Positions 29,801 through 41,010 of a DNA stretch of 64,000 nucleotides are shown one piece after another. Position 1 is the first letter of the stretch, and each line of letters begins with the position of its first letter. The translations under genes were made by a program, and so were the position numbers. Under the pieces are notes generated by a model that worked only from the letters and a program-made list of their open reading frames with translations, searched no databases and had not been told where the DNA came from. This stretch comes from Citrus sinensis (taxonomy: Eukaryota > Streptophyta > Magnoliopsida > Sapindales > Rutaceae). The DNA is taken from NCBI RefSeq assembly GCF_022201045.2, contig NC_068558.1, positions 34,739,501-34,803,500 of the forward strand. Reading direction: 5' to 3'.

Positions 29801-32800
29801 TTACCTAAACCCAAAATTATCGTTATTCAAATTGAAAATAAAATCATATTTTAATAAAATTTTATTATAATTCATCAATATAAATTTATTAATATCAATT
29901 TGTTGGTTGATTTATTATTAAATTTGTTTCATTATATTATAAATTTAATTGTCAATTGTTTTAAGAAAAAAAATAAAATCAATAGATTATAAATTTTATT
30001 TTTAGTAAAAATTATTATAATATATAATTAAAAATATTATATGTACATGTTTTTATATGTATAAGTAAATTTTATCCGACATTATGTATATTTTAGTCGT
30101 TTGTTTTCTTTCAGCAGTTTAACAATAAAATTTACCAAACGTCCATAACTGCTTTCAAAATTTACAGTACTTTTGAAAAAAAAGTTTACCTAACACTTAA
30201 CTGATTTTCTTCACAATTGATTATTTTTACATCTCAGCTAACAACAATTACTTTTGAAGTTACAACATTCCCAAATTGACCCTTAATAAAATACGATAAT
30301 ATCCTTATTAATAAGAATAGTTAAACTTTTTATTGGTCGCATATGTTCTTTATTCCTATTGTTTCTAAAATAAAATGAATTCAAATCTTTATGTACCTCA
30401 CTTACAAAAGGGTCCAGCTAAGTTGCCTCAGTGGTATGGTATCACTCTTTTTTGTCTTTTTGTGACCTGACGGTTAGATCCAACTAAAGAATTGCAAAAG
30501 TAAAAGTAACGGTATGATGTATTTACTTAGGTAATTAACATTGCAGTCCCTCTAATTTTATAAAATGTCAGAAATAATAATATTATTATTATTTTACCCT
30601 CCCATCCCATCAATGGTTATCCTCATCTCTACTTCTCATGCAACCCGTGATTCATATTTAGACTTTCATGTTTTTTTTTTCTTTGTATCGTAGTTGTTTT
30701 ATTTTATTTCTTTTAGTAAATATTTTTATTTATTGGCTAAGTTATTAAATAATACGAATAAGGAAGATATAGGGAATTTTGAGAGCATTTTTTATTATTG
30801 ATATTGGGTGATTATAATGTATGATTTAGTTGCGCATCCATGAGAGCCACAACCTCTTAAATACAACAAAGCCTATGAACTTTAGAAAGATAAATCCCTT
30901 AATTTATTCCACAAGTACATCAATATTTTATAATTCTCTAATTATTACTATTATTTCCATGTCTACTTCTATAATTAATTATCCATAATATTGAGAAAGT
31001 ATATCACATTAAAATTGAGTATAAAAATGATTAGGAGATATTATTATCTTGTTTTTCGTGTAAATTAGATAAGGTTTTATAAAAATTTTGACAATATCAA
31101 AATGAAAAATAAATAAATATTAAATAAATGCTTGGATAGTTGTTTAAATTTCATTATGGAGTTTATAAATAATATTTTCAAAATAATAAATTTCTATATG
31201 TAAATCTGAAATTATGTAAAATTATTTATACCTTATTACACGTACAAAGCTGATAAATTATTTATTTAATGTGAAAAAAAATGCATTGTATAATATTTAT
31301 TCTATTACTTAAATTTAAAATTATAAAGAATGAAACTTAAATTTAAAATTGTAAAGAATGAATTAATAGATTATGGGAGAATACCTTTAAAAAAAAGATT
31401 AAAATTAACTAACATTTTAGGGTTTGGGTTTCATCAATTGGATTTGAGATTAGCAACAACTGGATTTCAGATTGGGGTTTGGTGATTTTACTGAATTTTG
31501 TATATTTTATTTTATTTTTTATTAACTATTTGTAAGTAGAAAGAAAATTAATTTAAATTTTTTATATTCCAAATTATATTTTTTTCCCAATAAATGATGA
31601 CGTAGAATGTGAATATCCCTTTAAGAGTTAATTTTATTTTTCTGTGTAAGCATAAAAATGTTAAGGGTGATATGGTATTTTTGTTGGTCAAAAAGAAATT
31701 TATTAAAATATTTAGGTTTATGTTGAAATTTCTTAAAACATTTAGGTGTTATTGAAATTAATCTATATTTTTTTATAGAAGAAATTAATCTATATAAAAT
31801 ATAAAATTTTGACTTTCCATGAGTTAGTTAACTGTAAAAAAAAAAATATATATATAATATTACATTTTTGGCTGCTAAAATTTATGAAACGATAATTATA
31901 TTTTAGAATAAATTAAAGTTTCTATATTTCTAGAGATAAATTAAAAATTGTCATTCTAATTATGGAATAAATTGAAGTTTACCCTAAATTTTTAGATAAA
32001 AATAAAATAAAAATAGCTAAAAACTAAAAAGTAGAAGAGAGGAGGATGATCACCAATGAATTCAAATAACCCAACACTTAGGCTATGTTTAGAAGACCAG
32101 ATTAGACTCAATTAACTTTTAGGATTAGATTCGATTGGCTTATACTAGATTATATAATCTTCTCTCCTATTAGGTATAGAGTTAGAAAAGACTATGTAAA
32201 TTTTAATCTAATGACACTAAAATAACTATTTAAATAATATATTTATTTTAAAAAAAGTTAAATTAAATATTTAATATTATTGTAAATAAATAATTGAATT
32301 CTTTTTTATGTTTGATATCACATACTAGTGAAAATAAATTATTGAATAAAATTTTGATATTATTAGCAAATTTAGATTAAAATAGTTAATCCTATTTAAA
32401 CCCATGTGAAAATGAGGATTAATAATCCCATGAATGTTAGACTAAAATTTAGACTAATTTATTAGTCATGACAGTCAAACATCACTCTGGATTGTATTTT
32501 TTTTTTATCCTTTAAATTAGTCTAATTCCACCTTTTATCCAATGTCCAAACATAGTTGTATGTATGTACGTGTGGGGGCCTTCATTTTTTTTTTTTTCAT
32601 GTTAAAACACTTTTAAACCGTGAGGTTTAATATAGTCAGTTATTAAGCCTATTAAACCACACGACTTTATTGTGTATTGAAAATTAACTCTATTAAGTCG
32701 TACGGCTTAACAACGTGTCTGCATTAAAATAAAATAAGGGCATCCGCATCTAAGAATGATTATATATATATACACACACACACGATTAGGAAGCTCTTAA

Positions 32801-35172
32801 TCAAATTTTCAAAAGTTTTGGTAAATTTTATGCTTACTCACTCTTTGCTTATGTTGTTAGGGGACCGATAAAATTGAAGGCATATTCCTTGATCTGTCCA
32901 AGATAAATGATATTCATCTAAATTCTCAAACCTTTGCAAAAATGTCCAATCTCAGATTGCTTAAATTCTATATGCCCAAGCCTAATGATGTTCAAATTAT
33001 AAGCTCTAAAGTGCATCTTGATCAAGGTTTGGAATATTTTCCTGAGGATATGAGGTATCTTCATTGGCACGGATATCCTTTGAAAACACTACCATTTGAT
33101 GTTGAATTGGAGAACCTTGTTGAGCTCAATTTGCCTTACAGTAAAATTGAGCAAATTTGGGAAGGAAAAAAGGTATGGTGTTCTAGTACCAAAACATTAA
33201 TTACTTTTTTCTTCTTTAAATAATATAAAATTAATTGTGAAATTCAGTGGTACTAATTTAATATAATCTGTTTATTTTTTGTTACAGAAAGCTTTCAAGT
33301 TAAAATCTATTGATCTTGGCCATTCCCAATATCTTACTAGAATGCCAGACCTGTCGGAAACTCCAAATCTTGAGAGAATAAACTTTTTGAATTGTACGAA
33401 CTTAGCTTGTGTTCCCTCATCAATCCAAAATTTCAACCATCTCACTGAGCTGTGTTTTAGGGGCTGCAAAAGTCTTAGGTCATTTCCAAGCAACCTTCAT
33501 TTTGTTTGTCCAATAAGTATTGATTTCTCCTCCTGTGTTAATCTCACAGAGTTCCCACAGATTTCTGGGAATATAAAGACGCTATACTTATTCGAGACGG
33601 CAATAGAAGAAGTTCCCTCATCAATAGAATGCCTAACTAATCTTACACTCTTAACTATAAGTAGATGCACAAGGCTGAAAAGGGTTTCAACTAGCATCTG
33701 TAAATTGAAATCTCTGATTTGGCTTTCTGTTCACGGGTGCTTAAACCTCGAGAGTTTCCCAGAAAGCTTGGAGAAGATGGAACATTTAAATCAAATCAAT
33801 TTAGGCAGGGCTAAAATTACAGAGCAGCGACCATCTTCATTTGAAAATGTAGAAGGGCTTGGAACGCAGGGCTTAGAGGGCTGTTCTGAACCAGATAATA
33901 TTGGCAATTTAAAATTTCATGAGTACGTGGGTGCACATGGATCTGCCACTAGTCAACTACCACCCTTATTATCAGGTTTGGGGTCACTGCCTGCATCGTT
34001 GTTATCCGGTTTATCTTCATTGAATTGGTTAGATTTAGATAACTGTGGTTTAACGGCTATTCCGCAAGAGATTGGCTGTCTATCGTCATTGGAATGGTTG
34101 CATCTAAGTGGAAATAACTTTGAGAGTTTACCGGCAAGTATCAAGCAACTTTCACGGCTGAGAGAACTTTTCTTGAGCGATTGCAATATGCTTCAGTCAT
34201 TACCAGAGCTCCCACCAAGTTTGGAATTATTAGATGCAAGTAATTGCCAGCGACTACAATCTTTGCCAGAGATTCCATCATGTCTAGAAGAACTAGATGC
34301 ATCCCTACTTGAAAAGCTATCCAAACACTCCCGTAATGAAGTTGAATTTCACTTTTCGAGGCATCAAATCACTTCGTCCAGTGAGTTCTGGCTTATTAAT
34401 TGCTCGAAACTGGCTGAAGAAGCAAACAGGAATTTGGCAGATTCACAACTAAGGATTCAGCATATGGCAATTGCATCACTGAGACGACTTTATGAATTGG
34501 AAATGGTATATATATGTAATTCTCTCTCTTCTCTCCGATCCTCTCTCCCTCTTCATTACATCCGAAATCATAATTTTTTTACAGGAACGCGGTAGACTCG
34601 GGGGTCCCAGCATAATTTTACCAGGGAGCGAGATTCCAGAGTGGTTCAGCAATCAAAGTTCAGGATCTTTATTAACTCTTCAAATGCCGCAACATTGTCG
34701 TCAAACTTTAGTTGGGTTTGCTTTCTGTGCTGTTCTCGTGTCATGTGATTCAGAACGGAGTGGGTTTGACGTCGACTTTCGATACAGCTTTGAAACGAAG
34801 ACTCTCGGTAGAAGGAAACGTGGTCGTCGCTGTTGCTTTGAGGAAGGATGGGTTGGTGGTTATCAGGTGACTAAAACGGATCATGTCGTGCTTGGGTTTA
34901 GTCCCTGCGGGAAAGTTGGGTTTCCTGATGATAACCACCACACAACTGTCTCCTTTGAGTTCCTCTCGAGAGTGGACAAGGTGAAATGTTATGGGGTGTG
35001 TCCGGTATATGCAAATCCCAACGAGACCAAACCCAACACTTTTACCCTCAATTTTGCTACCCAAGTTTGGAAATTGGATGATATGGCGAGCGCAAGTGGA
35101 ACTTCTGATGAAGAGGAATTGGAACCGAGTCCCAAGAGAATTTGCAGAGACGACGAAGTCAACACTCCCTAA
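26897..35172 (+). CDS. TIR-NBS-LRR (TNL) intracellular immune receptor
   Basis: Five exons (26897-27387, 27812-28907, 32861-33172, 33288-34505, 34585-35172), all in phase, encode about 1234 aa. TIR domain at residues 18-160: YEVFLSFRGEDTR, then SKWCLNEL with the catalytic-type Glu92. NB-ARC: P-loop GMGGVGKTT (221-229, Lys227), kinase-2 VLIVLDDVHD, RNBS-B GSRIIITTRDK, GLPL-type GNPLALEVLGSSL and MHD in LRMHDLLQEMG (about 488-490). LRRs run from about 560 to 1000 (LVELNLPYSKIEQIWEG onward). The last exon carries the C-JID/post-LRR domain (IILPGSEIPEWFSNQSSG). A short acidic-then-basic C-terminus has PSPKRICRD. TNLs sense pathogen effectors and signal by TIR NADase activity through EDS1. No stop or frameshift was seen, so it looks functional. 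The Ser-rich start after the ATG is typical. Confidence 0.95.
29581..30286. mobile_element. Tourist/PIF-Harbinger-like MITE in TNL intron 2
   Basis: Begins agggtccgtttgtgattg and ends ccaaattgaccctt, the inverted form of the start, with TTA on both flanks (a 3-bp target duplication, as for PIF/Harbinger elements). The interior has matching inverted blocks (aaaagtgattttaa near the left, aattacttttgaag near the right) and no coding potential. Confidence 0.6.
32089..32559. mobile_element. MITE with ctatgttt termini in TNL intron 2
   Basis: Left end ctatgtttagaagaccagattagactcaatt and right end aattagtctaattcc...ccaaacatag form imperfect terminal inverted repeats (CTATGTTTRGA; ATTAGACTNAATT). 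The AT-rich core has no open frame. Exact target duplication is unclear. Confidence 0.55.
32601..32735. repeat. Palindromic-box repeat, copy B
   Basis: Three boxes of the form ttaaacc...ggtttaa: ttttaaaccgtgaggtttaa, attaaaccacacgacttta and the near-palindrome ttaagtcgtacggcttaa (32693-32710), followed by gcattaaaataaaataaggg. Order and spacing match copy C at 42032. It lies just upstream of the LRR exon acceptor in TNL intron 2. Confidence 0.55.
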
Positions 35173-35955
35173 CAAATGAGTCACTCCTTCTCACATACTC
35201 TTTTCCCTTAGGTATGTCTAAAATGCTCCAATTGATCTCTATTTCTTTATCCTTTTTATTAATTTTTCCTTAATAATTAATCTCTTCCTCTCAACACCTA
35301 AAAAAAGAGAAGATCTTCCCTTGGTGAAATAAATTTGATTTAATTTAATTTGGATTTCTGTTTTAACCCCCATGTCGTTTAAAATTTTTATCCTAGATTG
35401 TCGTTGTCAATATTAACCGTATACAAAAGCACTTATCATTTTGCGCTATAAAATATTTTACTTCGTAAGCATTAAGGTGAATTAAATTCTTGAGATGTGA
35501 GAAAAGTTCAGATAGTTTAATCTTCTTATTCTTGCTTTCAGTATTGTTTAGATTGCCATATGATTTTTGCAGATGTTTAATACTAATAAATTCTTCAGAT
35601 GCGGGTGCTTTTATTTTTTTAAATGCAGATATGTTTTTAAGCCATATAATAAGAAAATTAAAAATCGATATGCCTTAAAAAAATATCCGTATGAAAAAAA
35701 AAATGAGGTTGTCCGCAATAGAGAAGGACTCATATATTTATTTCGCACGACTGATTTTGACATGACTTATATAATTGATTTTAATCACGCCATTGTAGAA
35801 TTTTTCGTTATTTAATTGTAAGTCTCCTAACTCCTTCCCCAAATCCAATACCTGCTAAGAGTCGGTTAAGTTGTATTTATTTCTATTCACTCACGGAAAA
35901 TTTTCCAAGATTCTAATCTCACACACTAGCGGACCCCCGAAAGTTTAATATTCCA
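35173..35955. other. 3' UTR of TNL gene and AT-rich spacer
   Basis: The first few hundred bases are probable TNL 3' UTR. The rest is AT-rich without a convincing exon. Confidence 0.4.
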
Positions 35956-36262
35956 GAAACAAAAGAAATTATAACACGACCTCGTTTCAATTTGCAAGTG
36001 GAAGCAGTGAAGGCTATAGCAACAATTCGAAGAAGGGAAAACTTTCTGAAGAAGTTCAAAGTAAACCAGATGAATTTGCGAAAGCCAGCCTTGCAAATTT
36101 GCCTCCAAAGTATTCATCAATCCGATTCCAAGTTATCCAGAAGCCAGCTGCGGTCTCTGACTCCAAAGTTAATGCAAAATCAGAGACAACAAACCAGAGG
36201 AAAGCTCTGGACTACAATCACTCTGCCAGAACTACCACAGTGTTGATGAGCAGAAAATCTTA
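35956..36262 (+). pseudogene. Possible orphan last exon of an unidentified gene
   Basis: After an acceptor-like ttccag an open frame of about 100 codons runs to TAG at 36260-36262. Its composition looks like protein and not noise (FASGSSEGYSNNSKKGKLSEE, then KASLANLPPKYSSIRFQV and a Lys/Thr/Arg-rich end). I do not recognise it and see no upstream exon. It may be a captured gene fragment or the last exon of an otherwise lost gene. Confidence 0.3.
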
Positions 36263-36719
36263 GCATTCTAACCGCCATTTGTATAATTAAATGCTGTGCT
36301 AAAGATTGTTTAATTGGACACTGATTTCTGACAAACTGACGATAGGCAAAGTCGGACTAGTTTGGAGGTTATGCATGCATGGCGGAGATATTAAAATAAA
36401 GGCTTACGGCTGCTGAGCTTTGTAGGTACAGTAGTTGCTTTCAATTTCTTTGATATGATGTGTTAGCAGCTGTTGTCAATGGCTTCAAACATCATCTTCT
36501 TGCCTTAATCATCAAGTAATTTTATTATTTTTGTTATTTCTTCACTATAAAGTTTGAAACTTTGAATTGGTTGTAAATGTTCAGATAAAAATTAACGCAG
36601 TTTGATCAATCAAGGAGAACGGAGGGAAATCATCAGCATTTGTTGCATAATCACTCACAACAGTCCCGAGTCCCGCTTTGCCAGCACACTGCAGCATCTA
36701 TGTTCAACTTGAACTAAGG

Positions 36720-37190
36720 TGGCGGCAATCAGATGTAATTCAAATCCTTCGTTATGACCATAAGTTATTAGAACCTTTTTCGATATGACCGTCAACAGCA
36801 AAGTGAGACTTCTCCCCATGGGACTCTTGTGACCACACAGCTAATGGCTTGTCAAACTCATTTGAGAGCAGAGCTTGGTTACTAGAACCCCACACACTGC
36901 CCAGCCCCCAATCACAAATACTAGCACGCAACGATAGTGACCACAAAGATTCACCTGACCAACTGCTGCAAACTCCTTAAAAAAGAGAATGTTTCCAAAA
37001 AGCCACAGTCAAAACTCGCAATGAAAGCCACATCAAAATCAAGAGGAAGTGGAAGAGACTTGTTTATGTACCAGGAGATTTGCAGTTGGTAACAAATCTG
37101 AAACAGCTCGCCTAAGAAATACTTCAACCCTGGGAGGAATCTGAAGTTGCCAAGGAAAACACCACACATTGTATCGTTAATCTTTGTAGC
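36720..37190 (-). pseudogene. Decayed LINE-like fragment (RT zinc-binding / RNase H region)
   Basis: On the minus strand one frame gives WCFPWQLQIPPRVEVFLRRA, then LLPTANLLVHKQ, resembling the W..lW.l.iPpKv..FLWRa...LPTr.nL pattern of the reverse-transcriptase zinc-binding domain of plant LINEs. A shifted frame further on resembles an RNase H-like stretch. Several stops and frameshifts are present, so it is a relic. Identification rests on pattern memory only. Confidence 0.35.
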
Positions 37191-37629
37191 TGACCAATCG
37201 AGAGAGAAAGAAAGAGATGATGGCTCTGTTAGCAGCTAGTCTAGTGGGGTTATTGTTAGTTAGTGACACAGATTATTAATTCTATTTATATTTAAATTTT
37301 AAGATTTCTTAATCCCGATCAAATTTTATTATTAAGTCTTTGTCAGCTTATAATAATTAATTAAACGAAATGACATTATTCTAAATGGCCGGCCAAAATA
37401 GAAATCAAAGCCTTTTTATGGAGTTTAGCGGCATACTGTTATTCCATTGTTTGAAACACAGTCGTCTAATTACTGTTAAAAAAAATGACTCGTTTTTATT
37501 TTATGGTTTATTGGAAGTTCCTCCATGAAAACAAGAAAAGGAAACTTAGGAAACTAGAAAGTCATAGGAAAATCAATTGGTAGAGAAAATAGACTTACAT
37601 TCTGATACCAAATTTCAGAAATTTGTTTC

Positions 37630-40600
37630 ATGGCTTCAACGCCATCTTCTTCTTGCAAATATGATGTCTTCCTCAGTTTCAGAGGGGAGGATACTCGTTG
37701 TAATTTAACTAGTCATCTCTACGCTGCTTTTTGTCAGAAGAAGATCAAAACATTTATTGATGATGAAGAGATTAGCAGGGGAGAAAAGATTTCACCTGCC
37801 ATTTCGAAGGCAATGTAATACCCCACACCCGCGTTTTTGACTCTCCACCTAGATATATATATAAAGAGAGAGAGAACGAAAGTGAGAAGAGACGAGAGAA
37901 AGAGAGGAAAAGAGTTGACCCGAGTTTGACCCGGATCCGACCCGGAACCCGCAGCTTTGACCCGGTGATTTCTCCCATTTCCGGCCACCGTTCCGGGCAA
38001 GCTTGGTACCGATTCGAAGTTGGAGAGACGAGCTACCTATCCATGTCGTCCTTGCCGCCGGAAATCGATCGGAAAGCCACCGATCGAAGCTTTGAAGTTC
38101 CGCGGAGTCGCCGGCGCGATTTGCCGTGATTTCGCCGGTTTCCGGTGAAGCCATCACTTGGGTTTTGTTCCTTACCTTGCCCTCTGCCATTTCCGACTAA
38201 CCCCTGACGCCGGGGACGTCGTTTTGCGGTTGATCGGCCGTTGGACAATTCACGACTTCGGGAGCTCGATTTGCCGTCGTTACCGCGCGTGGTAGGTCAC
38301 CACCGCCACCATTGGACTCAGCGTGGCTTGAACTTTCAGTTCTGAGCTTCCCGTCGCCGTCGGATGAATTCCGGTGACGTTGACCGGCAAGGGTATTTTG
38401 GTAATTTCAGAGTCTAAGGGCAATTTTGTAATTTCAGATTTTGTGGGTATTTTAGTAATTGCTGTAATTGAGGATAAAGTTGGTAATTTATGATTTTGAG
38501 GTTAATTTGGTAATTTTAATATGAGGGTATTTTGGTAATATTGAATTCAAGGGCATTTTGGTAATTTTGATATTTGGGGGGTAATTTCGTAATTTCAAGA
38601 ATTGTGAGTATTTTGATTATTTATGATTTAAATTAAGATTATTTGAGGTTAAGTATGGAATGCGATTATATTGAGGAATTTGAGAATATTGGAGTTTATG
38701 GTTATGATTTAATTTTATTCTTATGAGAGTATTTTTATTTATTTATAAGCCGATGATATCGATGTGGATTTGTTACTCGAGGATTGGTTTACCAGGAGGT
38801 AAGTAAACTAGATTTCCAAACGAATCACAATAAACAATATATATGTGTTGACATGTTTGAAAAGTCTATTTTGATATATGTACGGATATTGATTTATATG
38901 TCTTGCCCATGTGTTTATACGATATGTTGATATGATATGTTGTTATGTGTGTTTATGGACATGGGCATACGTATGTGTGGATATTTCATTGGCATGAGCA
39001 CGAAAATGTATTATGTTTTCTGTAAAATGAGAAAGTTGATTTTAGCAAGCGGAATTTGAAGAAAGAAAGATTGTTTTACAGTTTTAGCTTGGATGCTTGA
39101 ATTCGTTACTGGCTTAGTGGAGGATACTCTAGATATAGTTATGAGATAAGTGGGCGAATGACGCATTGGCGAGAAGCCCAAAGAGTATGAAAGTTAAGAG
39201 AGTGTCCTGCTAAGCGGTAATCGAATGAAGGTAGCTCAAGTAAGTGGTTTGAAAGAGAAAGTGAAAGTTTGAGAAAGACAGAATGAGATTTCGATGATTT
39301 ATTTTACGATGTTTTCAAATATTACGGCACGTCATTCATGTGCACTGTATATATGTATGTATGTATTTTGGTATATGCAAAACTGGTTTACTTATTAAGT
39401 TTCGTACTCATTATAATTTATTGTGATTCAGTTTTCATAAATCAGGATTGATTCGTGATGAGTGTCAAGAAGGACTTGAATGGAGGAATTAGATGGTTTG
39501 ACATGAATTTATTCTTCCGCTGCAGTTGTATTTTTTAAGGATATGATTTTTAATGGCTTGTAAAGGATTATTTATTATTATTTTATTTTTTAAGCATTTA
39601 TCAGTAAGATTCGCTCTGTAGAGGTCGGGGCGGGTCGTTACAGGCAATCCAAGGCTCAAAGGTTTCGATAATCATTTTCTCGAAGGACTATGCTTCTTCA
39701 GATTGGTGCCTGAATGAACTTGTCAAGATTCTTGACTGCAAGAAAATAAATGGTCAAATTGTTATTCCAATTTTCTATCACGTAGATCCATCGGATGTAC
39801 GGAAGCAAAATGGAAGTTTTGGGGATCCGTTTGTTGAGCATGAAAAACAGTTCAAGAACATGCCAGAAAAGATTCAGAAATGGAGGGCTGCGTTGACCGA
39901 AGCATCCAATCTGTCTGGATGGGATTCCATGACAATCAGGTATCTGTTAACCATTCGTGTATTCTGTTAAAGAAAAATTTGTATGCGTCTCGTTGTTCTG
40001 TTTCCGTCAGTATAATTTAAATTTAACTAATTTCTGTCCATCTTCGCACCTGCTAGGTCTGAGGCACAACTCGTAAACAAAATTGTGGGAGATGTTTTGA
40101 AGAAATTGAAATCATCAGCAAAAAAGAACCAACACCCCTTTAATCAATTTTCTGCATTCATTCAGGTTATATTGTCTTATAGGTTTTTATTGTATAGTTC
40201 TTTTCTCCAATCCGTTCAGTCTTGTAAGTCAAGAAATTGGGATGAGAAGAGCAAACAAGCTTCCTTCAATAAGAAGGAACATGATGATGAGAGTCTCTCT
40301 AGAGATGAAGTGGAAATGGTCATGCGAAAGTTGACACTTTTTTGCAGCTTTGAAGATGAGGAGCTTCCACAGAAGCTGGGTTCTGCTGAGCTTTCGTGGT
40401 TGTTTGAGGAGAAAGAGCCAAGCTTGGAGGAGGTGAAAGAAGCTTTTGATGTGTTTGATGAGAACAAAGATGGCTTCATTGATGCCATGGAGTTGCAGAG
40501 ATTGCTCTGTATTTTGGGCTTGAAAGAGGGATTTGAGCTGGAGAATTGCAAGAAAATGATCAAAACTTTTGATAAAAATGGAGATGGAAGGATAGATTTT

Positions 40601-40645
40601 AAGGAATTTGTAAAGTTTATGGAGAAGAGCTTTGTTGAATCATAA
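37630..40645 (+). pseudogene. TIR-calmodulin-like (EF-hand) fusion gene split by a solo LTR
   Basis: TIR exon 37630-37813 plus 39648-39939, interrupted by an LTR at 37814-39642. The TIR part has KYDVFLSFRGEDTR and SDWCLNEL with the catalytic-type Glu (residue 85 if the LTR is ignored) and YHVDPSDVRKQNGSFG. Donor 39939/GTATCT and acceptor TGCTAG/40057 are in the normal TNL intron-1 position. Exon 2 starts with the usual NB-ARC linker (SEAQLVNKIVGDVLKKL), but from about 40130 the same frame continues into a calmodulin-like protein to TAA at 40643-40645. This has EF-hand loops DENKDGFIDAME and DKNGDGRIDFKE, both with all Ca2+ ligands, and resembles CML45/46. Without the LTR it would encode about 354 aa. 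As it stands, TAA at 37817-37819, just inside the LTR, ends the TIR frame after 62 codons. There is no NB-ARC or LRR. Confidence 0.85.
37814..39642 (+). mobile_element. Solo LTR (1829 bp) inserted in the TIR exon
   Basis: Begins TGTAATACCCC and ends GGGTCGTTACA (TG...CA with a short inverted terminus), and is flanked by a perfect 5-bp target duplication ggcaa (37809-37813 and 39643-39647). No internal gag-pol sequence, primer site or second LTR is present, so it is a solo LTR left by recombination. A TATA-like atatatatataaag at about 37855 is followed by a GC-rich region (37900-38360). At 38390-38640 the motif ggtattttggtaatttc recurs many times. It probably belongs to a Ty3/Gypsy family with TGTAAYRCCC ends. 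Confidence 0.85.
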
Positions 40646-40769
40646 CTCATTTCTGAAAAATAAATAAAAGTACAGAACTTGATATAATATTTTCAACATA
40701 TTCTTTTTTTTTCCCTCTGTTGTTGTGATATGAATATCTATGTAATTTTCTTTTGCATCTTTCTCAAAT

Positions 40770-41010
40770 CCACATTAAATCTTCATCAGTAGTCTGCACA
40801 ACATCTCATTTGACTGGTGTAGAACTCATAAACTTCTCAGCCTCATCAAGCAGACCGGCCTTCAAATACTTGCAGTAGACCCAAGTGGCCACTAGCAGGG
40901 AGAACCCCAACAAAAGTTACCTGGTTAGAACATTCGTCTCTGCAACATACCTGTCCCGAAACATAGTCTGAGCGTCCATACATATGATTAATAAATTATC
41001 ATTATTGTGT
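40770..41010 (-). pseudogene. PPR protein relic (EMB2744/At5g39680-like)
   Basis: Minus-strand frames give NQVTFVGVLPASGHLGLLQ and, after a frame change, KAGLLDEAEKFMSSTPVK followed by a stop where Trp is expected, then DVV. These match the end of a PLS-class PPR protein in the same order, with the intervening motif deleted; an upstream piece reads DAQTMFRDRYVAETNVLT. From memory this is closest to EMB2744 (At5g39680), whose Arabidopsis neighbour At5g39670 encodes a CML45/46-type EF-hand protein. It is non-functional. Confidence 0.6.

Noticed and set aside
30410..30480. Possible tRNA-like stretch (cctcagtggtatggtatcac)
   Set aside because: No cloverleaf could be drawn and no anticodon arm fits; probably a decayed repeat.
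34750..35184. 144-codon minus-strand open frame over the TNL last exon
   Set aside because: It is a shadow of the C-JID exon on the plus strand; the plus frame has clear homology and splice sites.
38033..38248. Open frames on both strands in the GC-rich part of the solo LTR
   Set aside because: They overlap one another on both strands, have no domain resemblance, and are explained by low stop-codon density in GC-rich LTR sequence.
37815..39643. Solo LTR as a genuine intron of the TIR gene (GT...AG ends)
   Set aside because: Removing it as GT-AG leaves five extra bases, a frameshift and an early stop; exact TG...CA ends plus a ggcaa duplication fit an LTR better.
40216..40650. 144-codon minus-strand open frame opposite the EF-hand region
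   Set aside because: Ser-rich shadow of the plus-strand EF-hand frame, which has intact calcium loops.
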